A stretch of DNA of 64,000 bases from Sclerodactyla briareus (taxonomy: Eukaryota > Echinodermata > Holothuroidea > Dendrochirotida > Sclerodactylidae). The translations under genes were made by a program, and so were the position numbers. The DNA is taken from the NCBI GenBank assembly GCA_026419785.1, contig JAODTK010005760.1, forward strand, positions 186,001 to 250,000, read 5' to 3'. Below, piece by piece: positions 53,961 through 64,000 of this stretch (within the stretch, counting starts at the first letter, position 1; every line of letters starts with the position of its first letter). The notes under the pieces were generated by a model. That model was not told the origin of the DNA and made no database searches. It worked only from the letters and a program-made list of their open reading frames with translations.

Positions 53961-54917
53961 CTTGCTGCTTTTACAGATGAAGTTGGCTTTCTTCATAGTT
54001 TGTCAGTGATATAATGACTATTCGGTTCCTAATTTCAATGCAATGTTGTCAAGAGACATTCGCTATCAAGCATCACGAGGCTTCTAGGTTGATGGGTAGG
54101 TGCTGATTGACCGTAACATTTTGTCACAATCAGTCCAATTAAACATTAATAGATGATTAATATGAGCTACAACAGACTTGATGCTCTTGTTTAGCACAAA
54201 ACAGGGTGCCCCCCCCCATCAAATTTTTGAGCAAAAAATAATTTTGAGAAAATGCATTTGATAATGTTTGTTTGTTAGGGGGTGGTGTAGTGTAAATGTG
54301 CGCATAAATAGCACCATATTGCATCTAAGGACGCTTAACGCACACACTCCCCCTCCCCTTAGACCCTCCCCCATATTCATCTCCAAAGACAGATTTGTCA
54401 AAAGCTAAATATGCCCCCCAATCATCGGACCCTGGCGCCGCCGCTGCCACAGGTGCTCTGGTTTCTTGTTAGTATCCCATGCATATGGCTATCTCGGGAG
54501 GCTTCTAAAGTCGGTCCAAACCTTCATTAGTGAATAGTATCTTCAAGCCCAAATTGCCGGCCAAATGGAATGAAAGGAGGCATGAGGAAATTCCATTCAA
54601 TGTTTCGCTCAAACAAACTCCAACACAATGTTGGTTGGTGTGATTACTAACACTTGAATTTTGGAATAGACCCTACTTCACTATTTCAGGAAGATCCAGA
54701 GGCTGAATTGCCAATAAAATGGGAGACCACTTACTGTGGAATCTTGGGTGGGAGAATTCCCTAGGTCAAGAGTGTCAAAGGTGATACCATCAGTGCATAC
54801 TGTACTATTAGTAAAAAAAATTCAAGAAGTTGTTGGCTCTGGGGTCTTTCTCATGAACGATCACATGGTAGCATGTTCACTTAAATAGACTTTGAAAGGG
54901 CCGTCAAGGTCAGGCAT
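53961..54917 (+). other. U2SURP intron sequence
   Basis: No exon or element recognised. C-rich runs near 54210 and 54349-54372. Confidence 0.45.
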
Positions 54918-54925
54918 AAAAGGTC

Positions 54926-56123
54926 TAGTGTTCTCAAAACGACTTATGCCAATAATAGGCTGTTACCACCAAAAATATTTTTTCCGATTACCGATTATTT
55001 TTTTTCATATCGGTTCCGATTCCGATAACCCGATTCCGATTATTCAAGTCGGCACATTACACGTTTCAAATGTCATTGCATTACGTAGGAATGGCAACTT
55101 CCCCTGAGTTAAATCCACAATAGACTACAGGGGTGTATAATTCAGCTTTAGTTTCAAGTCAATACTTTCAACTTCCTCTTTTATTGCATGCATATGGTTG
55201 GCTCCCGGTGAAGGAAACAAAATAATTACCCAGCTTTCGTTCGAAATGGATTCTGGAAGCTCCGATACTCTTGTGAAAACCATAAAGTTGATACGCGCGG
55301 CCCCCGCTGCACGAGAAGCCTGAAAAATACTCTCTGCATCCACCGTAGTGCCGTACACACAAAAACCCAACATGTGGACCCAATTGTAGTGCGGTAAACA
55401 TTCCAACGTTCGATAATTCTACCACACACACTTAACGTCTATGGGATTTCGCATTGGCCCTGTGGTAAGATCGAAAAAACACTGAGGGTTATCCGGTTTA
55501 GCGGTCGCCGAATCACCAAAATGTTGCTTTGACTCGCGTAGACTACGTTACTCAATGCCATGAAATGAATGAATGGTTCATTTCACCAATTTCTCACTGT
55601 GTACAACGATGATAATTATAGTTTCGCAATGATTTTAGCACATTCACAATCAAATTCCAAGGCCGGGTCTTGCTTCGGTATCCTGCCAAATCGAGGCAAT
55701 AGTTGTGTGGTAGCATATGCCATTCGTAGTTTGAGTGTGTCTCATGTTATATGTGCAGTGTATGCGCGATGCACAGCATATAACCTAGTTACGCTACGGC
55801 TGAATGAACGATCGTTAGGTGAGTTTATTTTATTTTTCGGGGAGGGCGGGTTTCGGAGGGAGGCGGGGGGAAAACCCTGCCCATGTGGAAATTGAAAGAC
55901 TTTTTTTGCTTCACGTTGTGGGGTATTTTGATGTGTGTTTATGTACATAGTGTTCCAATTTGAGCAGAAAATGTTGAAATTTCTGTTCTGCTGCCCACGT
56001 GTTATGGGTTATCGGTATCTCGTGATCAGAACTAGATGAGCAATTACCGATTCCGATACCAATTCCGATTATGCCATAATCGGGCTGATTCTGATTCCGA
56101 TACCGAATAATCGTTTGAACACT
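54926..56123. mobile_element. ~1.2-kb non-autonomous hAT-like element
   Basis: The left end TAGTGTTCTCAAAACGA faces the right end whose inverse begins AGTGTTCAAACGA. AAAAGGTC flanks both sides (54918-54925 and 56124-56131), an 8-bp duplication typical of hAT; the outermost base of the element is ambiguous because A is shared. CCGATTA/ATTCCGAT-type motifs cluster just inside both ends (54982-55045 and 56047-56112), as hAT subterminal repeats do. The internal 55140-55265 segment recurs at 35380-35510. Short internal frames (for example 55168-55431 minus) show no transposase motif. Confidence 0.8.
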
Positions 56124-56131
56124 AAAAGGTC

Positions 56132-58146
56132 CCAACTTTCGCAAGTAGCATTTATTGATTATAAAAGAGTAATTCATTTCTGAATGTTGAAAGCTTGTCC
56201 AAGTCATTAAAAAAGTGATTGAGTCACTATCCTTAGGAAAGCACAAATGATGATGCAGAATGCTTCAGATGTATGTTCCCTGATTCTGATATGTAAAGAA
56301 CCATAAACAAGGGGAACAGACAAGATGAGGTATGGTGTTCCAGTTGTTGGCATGTACCATATCTAACGACAGATTGATCGGAACATTTCGAATCCATTCG
56401 CCTTCTCAAGTTGGATGAAACCAAACCCTCGGCAGAATAAATATAAAATTGCAGCCGCTAGGATGGACACATGCAGTACTGTACTGTCCAAGAAAGAGAA
56501 AAGGGTTAGTGATTGTTTTGCAGATCCTGTTTCTAGTCCACTGTAAAAAGAAAGTTGGTATGCCATTTCAAAGAGTGGTCCCACATTGATTGATGTGGAA
56601 CAAAAGTACCTCCGCATATTGGTTGGGTGATCTGATTGTCAAGTTTTTGTTGAAAAGAAACTCGCGGCTAACGTGGAAGAAAGAAATTCATGATAGTCCA
56701 GAGTTCCCTTCACCACGTGCTAATGCATTCTGGAAAAGCCCATTGAGAAAGTTGGACCATGGCGAGAGGATATGCATCTGTGCAGCAAGGAAGTTTGCAA
56801 GTGGACAGCTTGGTATGCATGCACTATGCCACATGTCTTTTTAGGGTGGCTATAGCACTGAAGCCAGCTGTTCTCAGTATGATAGAACAGTGAAGAATTG
56901 AAGGAATAAATGACTAACTGTTGCAATTTTATTCACCATGACATGGCTTGGACCGGTTTCAGATACCCTATTCTCACCAGGTGTGTGTTCTCACAACATA
57001 GCATTTTCACTAAATCTGGCATAAAATTGCCATACAAATTGCAAACAGTGGGCTAAATAAGCAGAAACTCTCCCTAAATAGCCTAAATTTATAAATAAAT
57101 TTTTCCCAAACTTGCTGGGAGGCCTGCCATTACTACTACTTCCGTTACCTGTATCTCCAGGCCATGGGCCACATATCGCATGGCCCATATGACACTTACA
57201 AAGGCCCAATGATCACAGGCCATAGATTTTTATCTGTATCCTTCCATTTCATAGGGACTCCATAGTTCTGTGCGTGCTGTAAGGTGAGGCTGCAATGGGG
57301 CCTATATCTGTCGTCACACTCCCCACTTGGCTCCAGATCCTGATATGACCCCCAATTTTATAGTTCCTATTTCAAATTTCCCTTGTCCCGTCGGGTCAGG
57401 TCAGTTCAGACTTGTTCTCATTATGAAAACATAATTACTGTTTATTGTGAGTATAAGGGTCGTTTGTATAGTTCAACTAAATTTCATAGAATTCTTGTGT
57501 TTGGGAATTACGGTGGCGTAATTAGCTGGGTCAATTGAGTTTAGAACACTGTATGTTTCTTAGAACTGTTGAGTTTAAATAAGAACAGTCAGAAAGTGAC
57601 AGGTTGGCTGTTATAGGTACTTCCAGCTTGTAATTAGCTAAGTCCGATCAAGTTTACGAACTTGGTAGGTCTATGCCTTAACAAAATGTATGCTTAAAAA
57701 TGTATCTAATCATTTATTAGAGTAAAGAATCGATAAATCAATAATCAATTTTGGAAAATATAATATTTGGTATTTTGGGGTGCTTTTATAACACCGTGGT
57801 ATTTTGGAATCACCTTGTGTACTCGGGGTGGCTACGTCAGACTCAGTATATATTCTATGAGAGAAACATGAATGCTTCCATTTTAACATGAGTTCTCCAC
57901 CTTGTGATCACTATTATGCCTTGTTCCTCAAAATCTGCTATAGTGTCCCTGAGAAACACAATAAAGCCTTTGGGCTTCCAAGTTTTCCCTTTTTCCTCCT
58001 ATATACACACATGGTTATTGACATTGGTTATAGAAGGTGAGTCCAGTTCTCTTCCAATACAGAAATATGTGACTAATGTTGGGAATCTAAAATTTTCTTC
58101 TGTGTCAAGGAAGATGATCCAATAAAGCTGTTTTGCCAATTAACAG
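56132..58146 (+). other. U2SURP intron sequence
   Basis: No exon or mobile element recognised. A plus-strand frame at 56590-56844 is not supported by splice sites or motifs. Confidence 0.45.
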
Positions 58147-58366
58147 GTAAAGTTATAATGGAGTATACGAGATGAAGCTGGGCTGGTGCCAATGCGTCCC
58201 CATCCCCCCCACCCCCGTCATACATTCCCCAGCGATAGCAGGACTGACCCAACCCCCCCGCCCCCCTCAGGGTTCCCTTTCATGTCAGCTGATGGGGACA
58301 GAGCCTCTACAACAGACTGCCCCCTGCTGGAAGACCTCTGAACCACAGAGAAACAGATACTACGAG
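58147..58366 (+). CDS. U2SURP: U2SURP exon, MKLGW / proline-rich segment, split over three frames
   Basis: Acceptor TTAACAG, then (G)KVIMEYT, a two-base excess (a TGA would follow at 58173-58175), then MKLGW and VPIPPTPV in a second frame (58172 on). PPPPSGFPF appears in a third frame (58258-58284), and LPPAGRPLN in the remaining frame (58317-58343). The human protein has [20 protein letters not shown] through PPPPSGLPF to MLPPPKNKED, so order and content agree while the frame does not. The conserved GKA after LGW reads CQC. Donor ACGAG|GTGATT. Proline-rich sequence lying just after the RRM. Confidence 0.8.
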
Positions 58367-60552
58367 GTGATTACATATTCTTAGATACACAGCTATCATC
58401 AGTAAATGTTAGTAATTAGGCCTGTTTTTTTTATTCCCCTTGTATAAACAAATGTCCACACCGGACTGTAGGAAAAACTTGTATTTGAAATACTCATATT
58501 CTCAAAATTCTATTCCATGAGCACACACACATGGTCTATCACTTATTCACATTCAGAACTTTCAATAAAACCAAGTTTTACTTAATTGGGCTTAAACTCG
58601 AAACATCAAGTGTGTGTGTTATTTCATTCATTCCATGTGAGGTTTAGTTGAAGGCGATAAGCTATCATACATCTTCCTATAATAATGAGTGCTTGCAAGG
58701 AGAACATTCTAAAAAGGCATTGCGCTGGTAGAGATAACACACACTTCTACCCAGCATTCCTAATGTTAAAGTTATGCATATGTACATACCCATATGCAAA
58801 CATAAGCTATCACACTGTCTAGGCTGTATAGACAAACTTTCTCACTAAATTTGCTTACTGATGTAACATTCTATGCCGGATAAGCAAGAAATATTCCTTC
58901 TGAACATGTTTCTCTTTCCATTCTGTGGTTTTGGTCAGGTAGCACTCCCATAAGTGCTAGCTTTGGTTCTTGAATGTGCATATTCCCAGATCGATCCAAT
59001 ACCATATTTGGTTTGCTGGAGAAGATGTTACCACCTTTCTATGACCACAAGAATAAGTATTTTTTCCATTTTTCTCACACTATAGGATTTCGGAGATACT
59101 TTGCTATAGATTTATTTGTACTTGCTTTAGGGAAAGTACTACATACAGTTACCATCGTAAAAGAAATAAAGCCTCTTCTAGTAATGTATGGGCACTGGAA
59201 CACGATAGTACACATGCATCTGGTCCAACTACATTAAACTATACCCTGGCTGCTTATTTGGATGTTTAGATGTTAAAAAAAAACTACCCTGTAGTTCTAG
59301 TATTTTTCATGTTTTTTTTCTTCAACTTGCTGGGGGGTATAGAATAGGAATGAACCATAGTTTTCTCACTTTCACTGTGCCAGAAACTCTCTTAACTCAC
59401 AATTCAGCTGAATATTGAACTTAAATCTGCCTTGTCCCTTATTCAGCTGAATTTGAAGTCTCGAGCTAGTTATTTATTCCCTGAATTTTTTTTCACTAAA
59501 TCTATTTGTTCCCCGATTCTCAGACTGTTTATTATTCAAAATCATTCGCTTATTTACCAGACAGAGACAAGCTGCACATTCGCCGAATTGCCATTACATA
59601 CTTGGTTTTTTTTCCTCTTATGACCAAACATTTGATACTTGAACTTGAGAGTCTATGAATTGCAGCATGTTTGCGCCTCTCTTTTCACTTGTACAGACTG
59701 ACATACTGGACATTAGGAAATACCTTTCTAATAACAAACTTCTATTTTCAGATATTTTTATGTATTTTTTTACATGTACGTATTACAATTGCAACTTTTT
59801 ACAATGAAAGCCTGCATAATCGCAGTTTGTTCAAGTAATTTTTGAATCATCAGTTTTAGGTTTTTTCACATATCTCTCTCTTCTATCACTGTTAGCAAAA
59901 GTTGTTTTCAAATTATTCGCATTATCAATGATATCTTTGTATTGTCGGCTTTCCAGCACACCAAAGTACACATAGAATGCACCTGTAGTGATTCAAGGGA
60001 CAATGAACTATTTTGCAGATTATTTATTGACTGATATAGCATGGTGGATCTTGGTTTAAATTATCAATCAGTGTTTATATAACCAAATTTGAATATTGGA
60101 CCTGGTCCCCCCCCCCACCCCCCCCCCCCCCCCCCCACCCCTCCCCCCAGACACTCCAGCATTCTCTATGGAGCAGTCAAATACATACAGCTGCACTTCT
60201 GAAAAAAATGTTCACTTCTTCTGTGAAGAACTATATTACAAACATTTGCAATCTTGGAAGACTTCACAGTGTTGCGCTTTTCGGGGGGTACCCCAATGAT
60301 AGGCTTTGCATTAATGAGCTCATTGCCTCAAGTTCTTTGTTAAGTATGACAAAAGTGAGTATCGTTTTCTTAAGATAAGGTTCACTAGTGATGGAATTGA
60401 TTTTTTTCATTTTAGTGCATCGGTCAGATAAAATGATTAGCATAATTTTTTGTAGAAAAAAAATATATATATTGTAGGTGACAGTGTTTTTCATATACTG
60501 ACGCTTTCGTGTTTTCGTTTCGAATTTTCCTCATGGTGCTAACCCTTTCCAG
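58367..60552 (+). other. U2SURP intron; poly-C at 60107-60136
   Basis: No exon recognised. The C tract is broken by single A residues near 60117. Confidence 0.5.
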
Positions 60553-60601
60553 TCAGACGTTTAAAAGAAGCAGTTGTTAAGGTGGTCATACCAACAGACA
60601 G
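60553..60601 (+). CDS. U2SURP: U2SURP short exon, AVVKVVIPTD segment; carries a frameshift
   Basis: A 49-nt exon between acceptor CCCTTTCCAG and donor ACAG|GTAC. The 3' part reads AVVKVVIPTD plus a partial Arg codon, matching the family's AIVKVVIPTER that precedes the SURP module. The 5' part reads QTFKR in a frame one base away, where TL(K/S)(E/Q) is expected; one extra base in TTTAAAA would explain it. Short but convincing given the motif, order and splice sites. Confidence 0.8.
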
Positions 60602-62359
60602 GTACTACAACCAGTCTTTCTTCTTGATACCATTGCCAACAGTTCCATACCTTCTGCCAATCCCCCCCTTCCCCTCTCCTCTGTTTTGTTTTACAGGAAG
60701 AGAAAATACTTGAACCATTCCTAACAGTCATTTGAAATGATAAAGTGTAAGTGGTAAAGGTCATAAGAAAGTCATAAGAGGCAGCTCAGGAATTATGGCT
60801 CAGTTTTAGTCAATGCCAATAAAGTTTTGGATTGAGCAGGCCTGTCACTATTTCAATTTTAGTTCATTCAGGTCCCTACTATTGAATGACCTCAATACTG
60901 GGGAGGGAACCCCCACCCCTTTATATTGTTGGCAATGGTTACAGTTTATACCCCCCAACATCATCATTTCAGTGGAGGAGTGACCGGGACGCTGTCAGGT
61001 GCGTAGTTTTATACCTTTTATATCTAAGGTGAGCTGCTATAACTAACCCTTGGAATGACAATAAAAGGGGGTAGTTTTTTCCCCATTTTTATTCTGAAGA
61101 ATGACTCATGGAAAAATGTGGAAGAAAAAGTGCCAATGTAGTTGTCGGGATTGTTACAAAAGGGTACATGACTTTCTATCAGATCATTGTTTATTTTTTT
61201 TCTAGTTTTTTTTTGGGGGGGGGGGGTGTATCTTGTCCCCACTCTAGAATCTTGAAGATTCTGGAATTTCCAGTCATATGGTCCCAGGATTTTCTTTCAA
61301 TTCCTCGTGAACAAGTCTTCGTTTTGCACAAAATTAGCTTAAAAAAAATGTGCCATAGCCGCATTGATATAAAACAATACTTATTCCTGTTCAAAAGATT
61401 CACTTCGTTATTATGTATGCCAGGGATAATGATGTGAAATGTTGACACTCAGGGCTACCACCAAAAGCTTGGTATAAGTAACATTGGCTCTGAGTTTGAA
61501 ATGTATATCAAGACTGTGGAATGCGTTAAAACCGTGTGATGGAATTCAAAATTCCTGCTGACCAAAGCCATGACTGTATGTTTTTGTAATGTGATAAATC
61601 CTCATATTCATTTTCACGAAACCATCTACAAAGCAAATGCAATTGGAGAGGACTCAATTACTGATTCATGTTCTTTCGCGTTACTGTTCCACGTAATGTT
61701 GTCTATAAAATTCAGTCAATCTCCCATTGCTCCTTCGGACAAATGAGGGTAGGGGGTAGTGTCTAACTCACAACTGAAGTTTCGATTTGTCTCTAACAAA
61801 TTAGCAGAGCCCCATGAAATTCGGGAGATGTATCGAAAATTAGGCTCATATCGTGTGAAGATGTGAGTTCGGAGAATACATTTACGTCCTGAAGGAGAAG
61901 TCCTACTGACGAAGATGACAGCTGAGAAATAACCTTGAAGTAGGGGGTGGAGAAAGAAATTAATTCCACTCAACGATTATACATGTCTCTCCTCATTACA
62001 TTTGGCATATTTGCAATCCTGTCCTGCAAATTTTCTCAAAACTGATAGCCTCTCCATCCTCATTGTAGCCATGCCTATTGAATACAATCATGTCTCCTAA
62101 TTTCTGGTCATTTGTATCACGACATGGGCTTGATGTATCTCCAATCTAGACAGAAGTTCCCTCATGTTTCCTGGATCCTTCTCAGACACATTACTGATTC
62201 ATCAAATATTTATAAGTAGATAGTGGTAGTTTGATCCCAAATGGCACTCTTCTCGACAAAACACTCTGCTATATTAATTCTTAATATTACTAAGTCCAGG
62301 GGGGTGGGGGACAAGATCTGCAACGAAGGGGAATTATTTTGGCTTCCTACGGTGAACAC
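60602..62359 (+). other. U2SURP intron sequence
   Basis: Poly-G at 61215-61227. No exon recognised. Confidence 0.45.
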
Positions 62360-62451
62360 CTAGTTCATGTTTGGTGGAGTTTGTGATCCGGGGAGGCCCA
62401 TGTTTGAAGCCATGATCATGAACCAGGAAAAAATTGAAATCCCATGTTCAG
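62360..62451 (+). CDS. U2SURP: U2SURP exon, start of the SURP module, with several small lesions
   Basis: Reads LVH, then VEFVIR in one frame (about 62372-62392), MFEAMIMNQEKIE in the next (62400-62438), and PMF plus a partial codon in a third before donor TTCAG|GTGAG. The human protein has [20 protein letters not shown] then MNREINNPMFRF, the first helix of the SURP domain, which binds splicing partner SF1 in related proteins. The GGGGAGGCCCA and GAAAAAATTGAAATCCC contexts each need a one-base change to restore frame. No clean AG acceptor lies where the exon should open (TTTTGGCTTCCTACGG), so the start is approximate. Confidence 0.75.
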
Positions 62452-62869
62452 GTGAGTTTAGTTTACCTGGCTAAATTCAATGTTTAGTTATTTATTTGGG
62501 GGTATTTGTGAGCTGATTCAATGTTAATTAGAAACCGTGGCAGTTAGGTTAGGACGGTTTTGTACTGCTGAATGAGATGATTGATGAATGTGCAGTTGTC
62601 CAGGACTAGGATTAGTTTGATTCTCTGCTCAACAAGTGCCTCATAAAGATGGTTACTGGCAGAGTAGCACTAGAGCAGATCTATCAAAATGCCCTTCATC
62701 AAAACCTGGAAGGGTGGACTGGTTCATCATAGTCAAGGCCCTCTATTGCTAGCTGCTCTTTTCAGGGACTGGTCATCTAAACATGACTTGATTTTGAGAT
62801 CCCCCCTCCCATTCATGTGGTTGGGTAGCTATTGTATTTGTGAGTTCTATCTGTCTGTTGTTGCTTTGT

Positions 62870-63260
62870 CCACAATTGTTTCAAATGCTACTCCTCTCAC
62901 GTCCTTTGATGGATCAGGATGGGAAATTGGTCACACAATTGGAAGGTTATCTAGGATGTTTAAAATTTTGAGGTCAAATGTCATCTCAGGGTAAGTTCTA
63001 TGGTCATTTAGAGTAGAGGTCATATGAATAAAATGCTCCTCCTAAGTTTGATTGGATGGGACATGACAGTATATCATTGATCAATCATAGGATGTAGGGT
63101 TTCGGGGAATTTGAGGTGACGTCATGTCAAGGGCATCTACTACTAGAGAGTAAGGTTGGATGATCATGAAGTTGGGTATTTTCATTGAACCAATGATACC
63201 TATGGGGTGGGGTGTCCAGTAATGTGGGGTCGAATGTCATGTGGGAGTGAATTTTGCCAT
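62870..63260 (+). repeat. Second copy of the 53160-type AGGTCA-rich repeat
   Basis: The order GGTCACACAATTGGAAGG, TGTTTAAAATTTTGAGGTCA, GTCATCT, ATGGTCATTT matches GGTCACAATGATGACCAAG, TGTTTAAAAAATTGAGGTCA, GGTCATCT at 53190-53280. It probably sits inside the next U2SURP intron. Confidence 0.65.
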
Positions 63261-64000
63261 TTTGTTAGTCTTGTGTTAAGACATTGTTGACAACCCCGCT
63301 CGAATTGCGCTTTCCTGTGTACGCCTTTTCCACCATTCTGTGAGGTGGTCCCGCAGTAACCTGCAGTGTTTTACAACAGTGACAAGTCTTGTCAGATTGT
63401 CAGGGCCCCCGACCCAAGTTGTTCCAATATTGGAGGGGAGCAATCCCGGAACAGGTAGAGTACACACCCCCGAAAATTGGAACAGATGACTTATATTCAC
63501 AGATCTGTGGTTGTCAATCAAATGCATATTTTTTTTATTGCAGCAATAAGGTAACATCACTCAACGAGTAAGAAGAACATTAAAATTGTCTGTCTTAACA
63601 CAAGACTACCAATTTGTTTGAATGGTCATGCAGCCTTACTCATTAAAAAAATAGTGTGAATGGCTCAATATCCTCAAAATATTCATGATTCTCGAATAAA
63701 GCTATTGCCAGTGACATAGCAAGCAATTAGCGCCGTGAGTAAGTGGACTTTTTGAACCTACAAGGGGGGGGGCTATGGCGTGTGATGTGTGTACTGCTCA
63801 GGAAAGAAACGAAGCAGTGGAAACATTTCCATATAATAAAATGCATGCATGTGCATGCAGACTAGGAAGTTGCTCAAATGCTCAAAGAGACTTGATATCA
63901 TTTAAAGGAGTGGAAAGTAACTGTTACATCCCAGTTGATACTAGGAATTGATAGGTGAGCTGCGTGCCATGGCACACTTGTGCATACTTTCTAGTTACTG
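63261..64000 (+). other. Right edge; no exon recognised
   Basis: The next U2SURP segment (FLFENQTPAHVYYRWKL-like) was looked for and not seen, so it presumably lies past the window edge. Poly-G at 63763-63771. Confidence 0.45.

Noticed and set aside
56590-56844. Plus-strand frame as an extra U2SURP exon
   Set aside because: Does not match any U2SURP segment and falls between exons that join in phase without it.

Overview
This window looks like nuclear DNA from an animal, most likely a marine invertebrate; I cannot fix the phylum from sequence alone. There are no compact operons, ribosome-binding-site-led genes or CRISPR arrays. Open frames are short everywhere (the longest is 194 codons). 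The DNA is full of decayed non-LTR retrotransposon pieces of the L2/CR1/Jockey type, terminal-inverted-repeat DNA elements, minisatellites and poly-G/poly-C runs. One spliceosomal gene is recognisable, split by introns of 0.7-10 kb.

Layout. 1-20 kb is mostly retroelement graveyard: an L2-like LINE tail (63-1330, minus), a degenerate minisatellite (3440-3870), a CpG-rich block of unknown nature (4175-5165), a second LINE remnant (7160-8560, minus), small inverted-repeat elements (10423-10816, 12705-12884, 17089-17243), and a cluster of LINE fragments in both orientations (15990-19950). 20-35 kb holds a nested pair of inverted-repeat transposons with readable target duplications (21192-22035 inserted in the end of 22042-22474), a ~300-bp tandem repeat, a 98-nt poly-G tract, two tRNA-like Pol III promoter signatures (one lies at 14 kb), two fold-back elements and one unassigned 194-codon frame.

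36.9-37.8 kb is a plus-strand LINE 3' fragment. From 38.4 kb to 62.5 kb, eight plus-strand segments match the U2 snRNP-associated protein U2SURP (SR140), in the order expected for the human protein: N-terminal acidic/basic segment, the [10 protein letters not shown] segment, a linker, both halves of the RRM, the MKLGW proline-rich segment, a KVVIPT segment, and the start of the SURP module. The rest of the protein (rest of SURP, CID, C-terminal RS region) would lie beyond the right edge, and the first exons were not found. Introns hold a ~306-bp satellite carrying perfect DR1-type AGGTCA repeats, a 2.65-kb hAT-like element inserted in that satellite with an 8-bp target duplication, a second hAT-like element, and dispersed repeats.

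The U2SURP exons keep nearly all splice sites, and one intron appears to be GC-AG, yet several exons carry frame lesions, some next to short homopolymers. Either this is an unpolished assembly of a live gene or a recently dying copy; reads or cDNA are needed to decide. Statements about protein families rest on remembered family motifs; no database search was possible.
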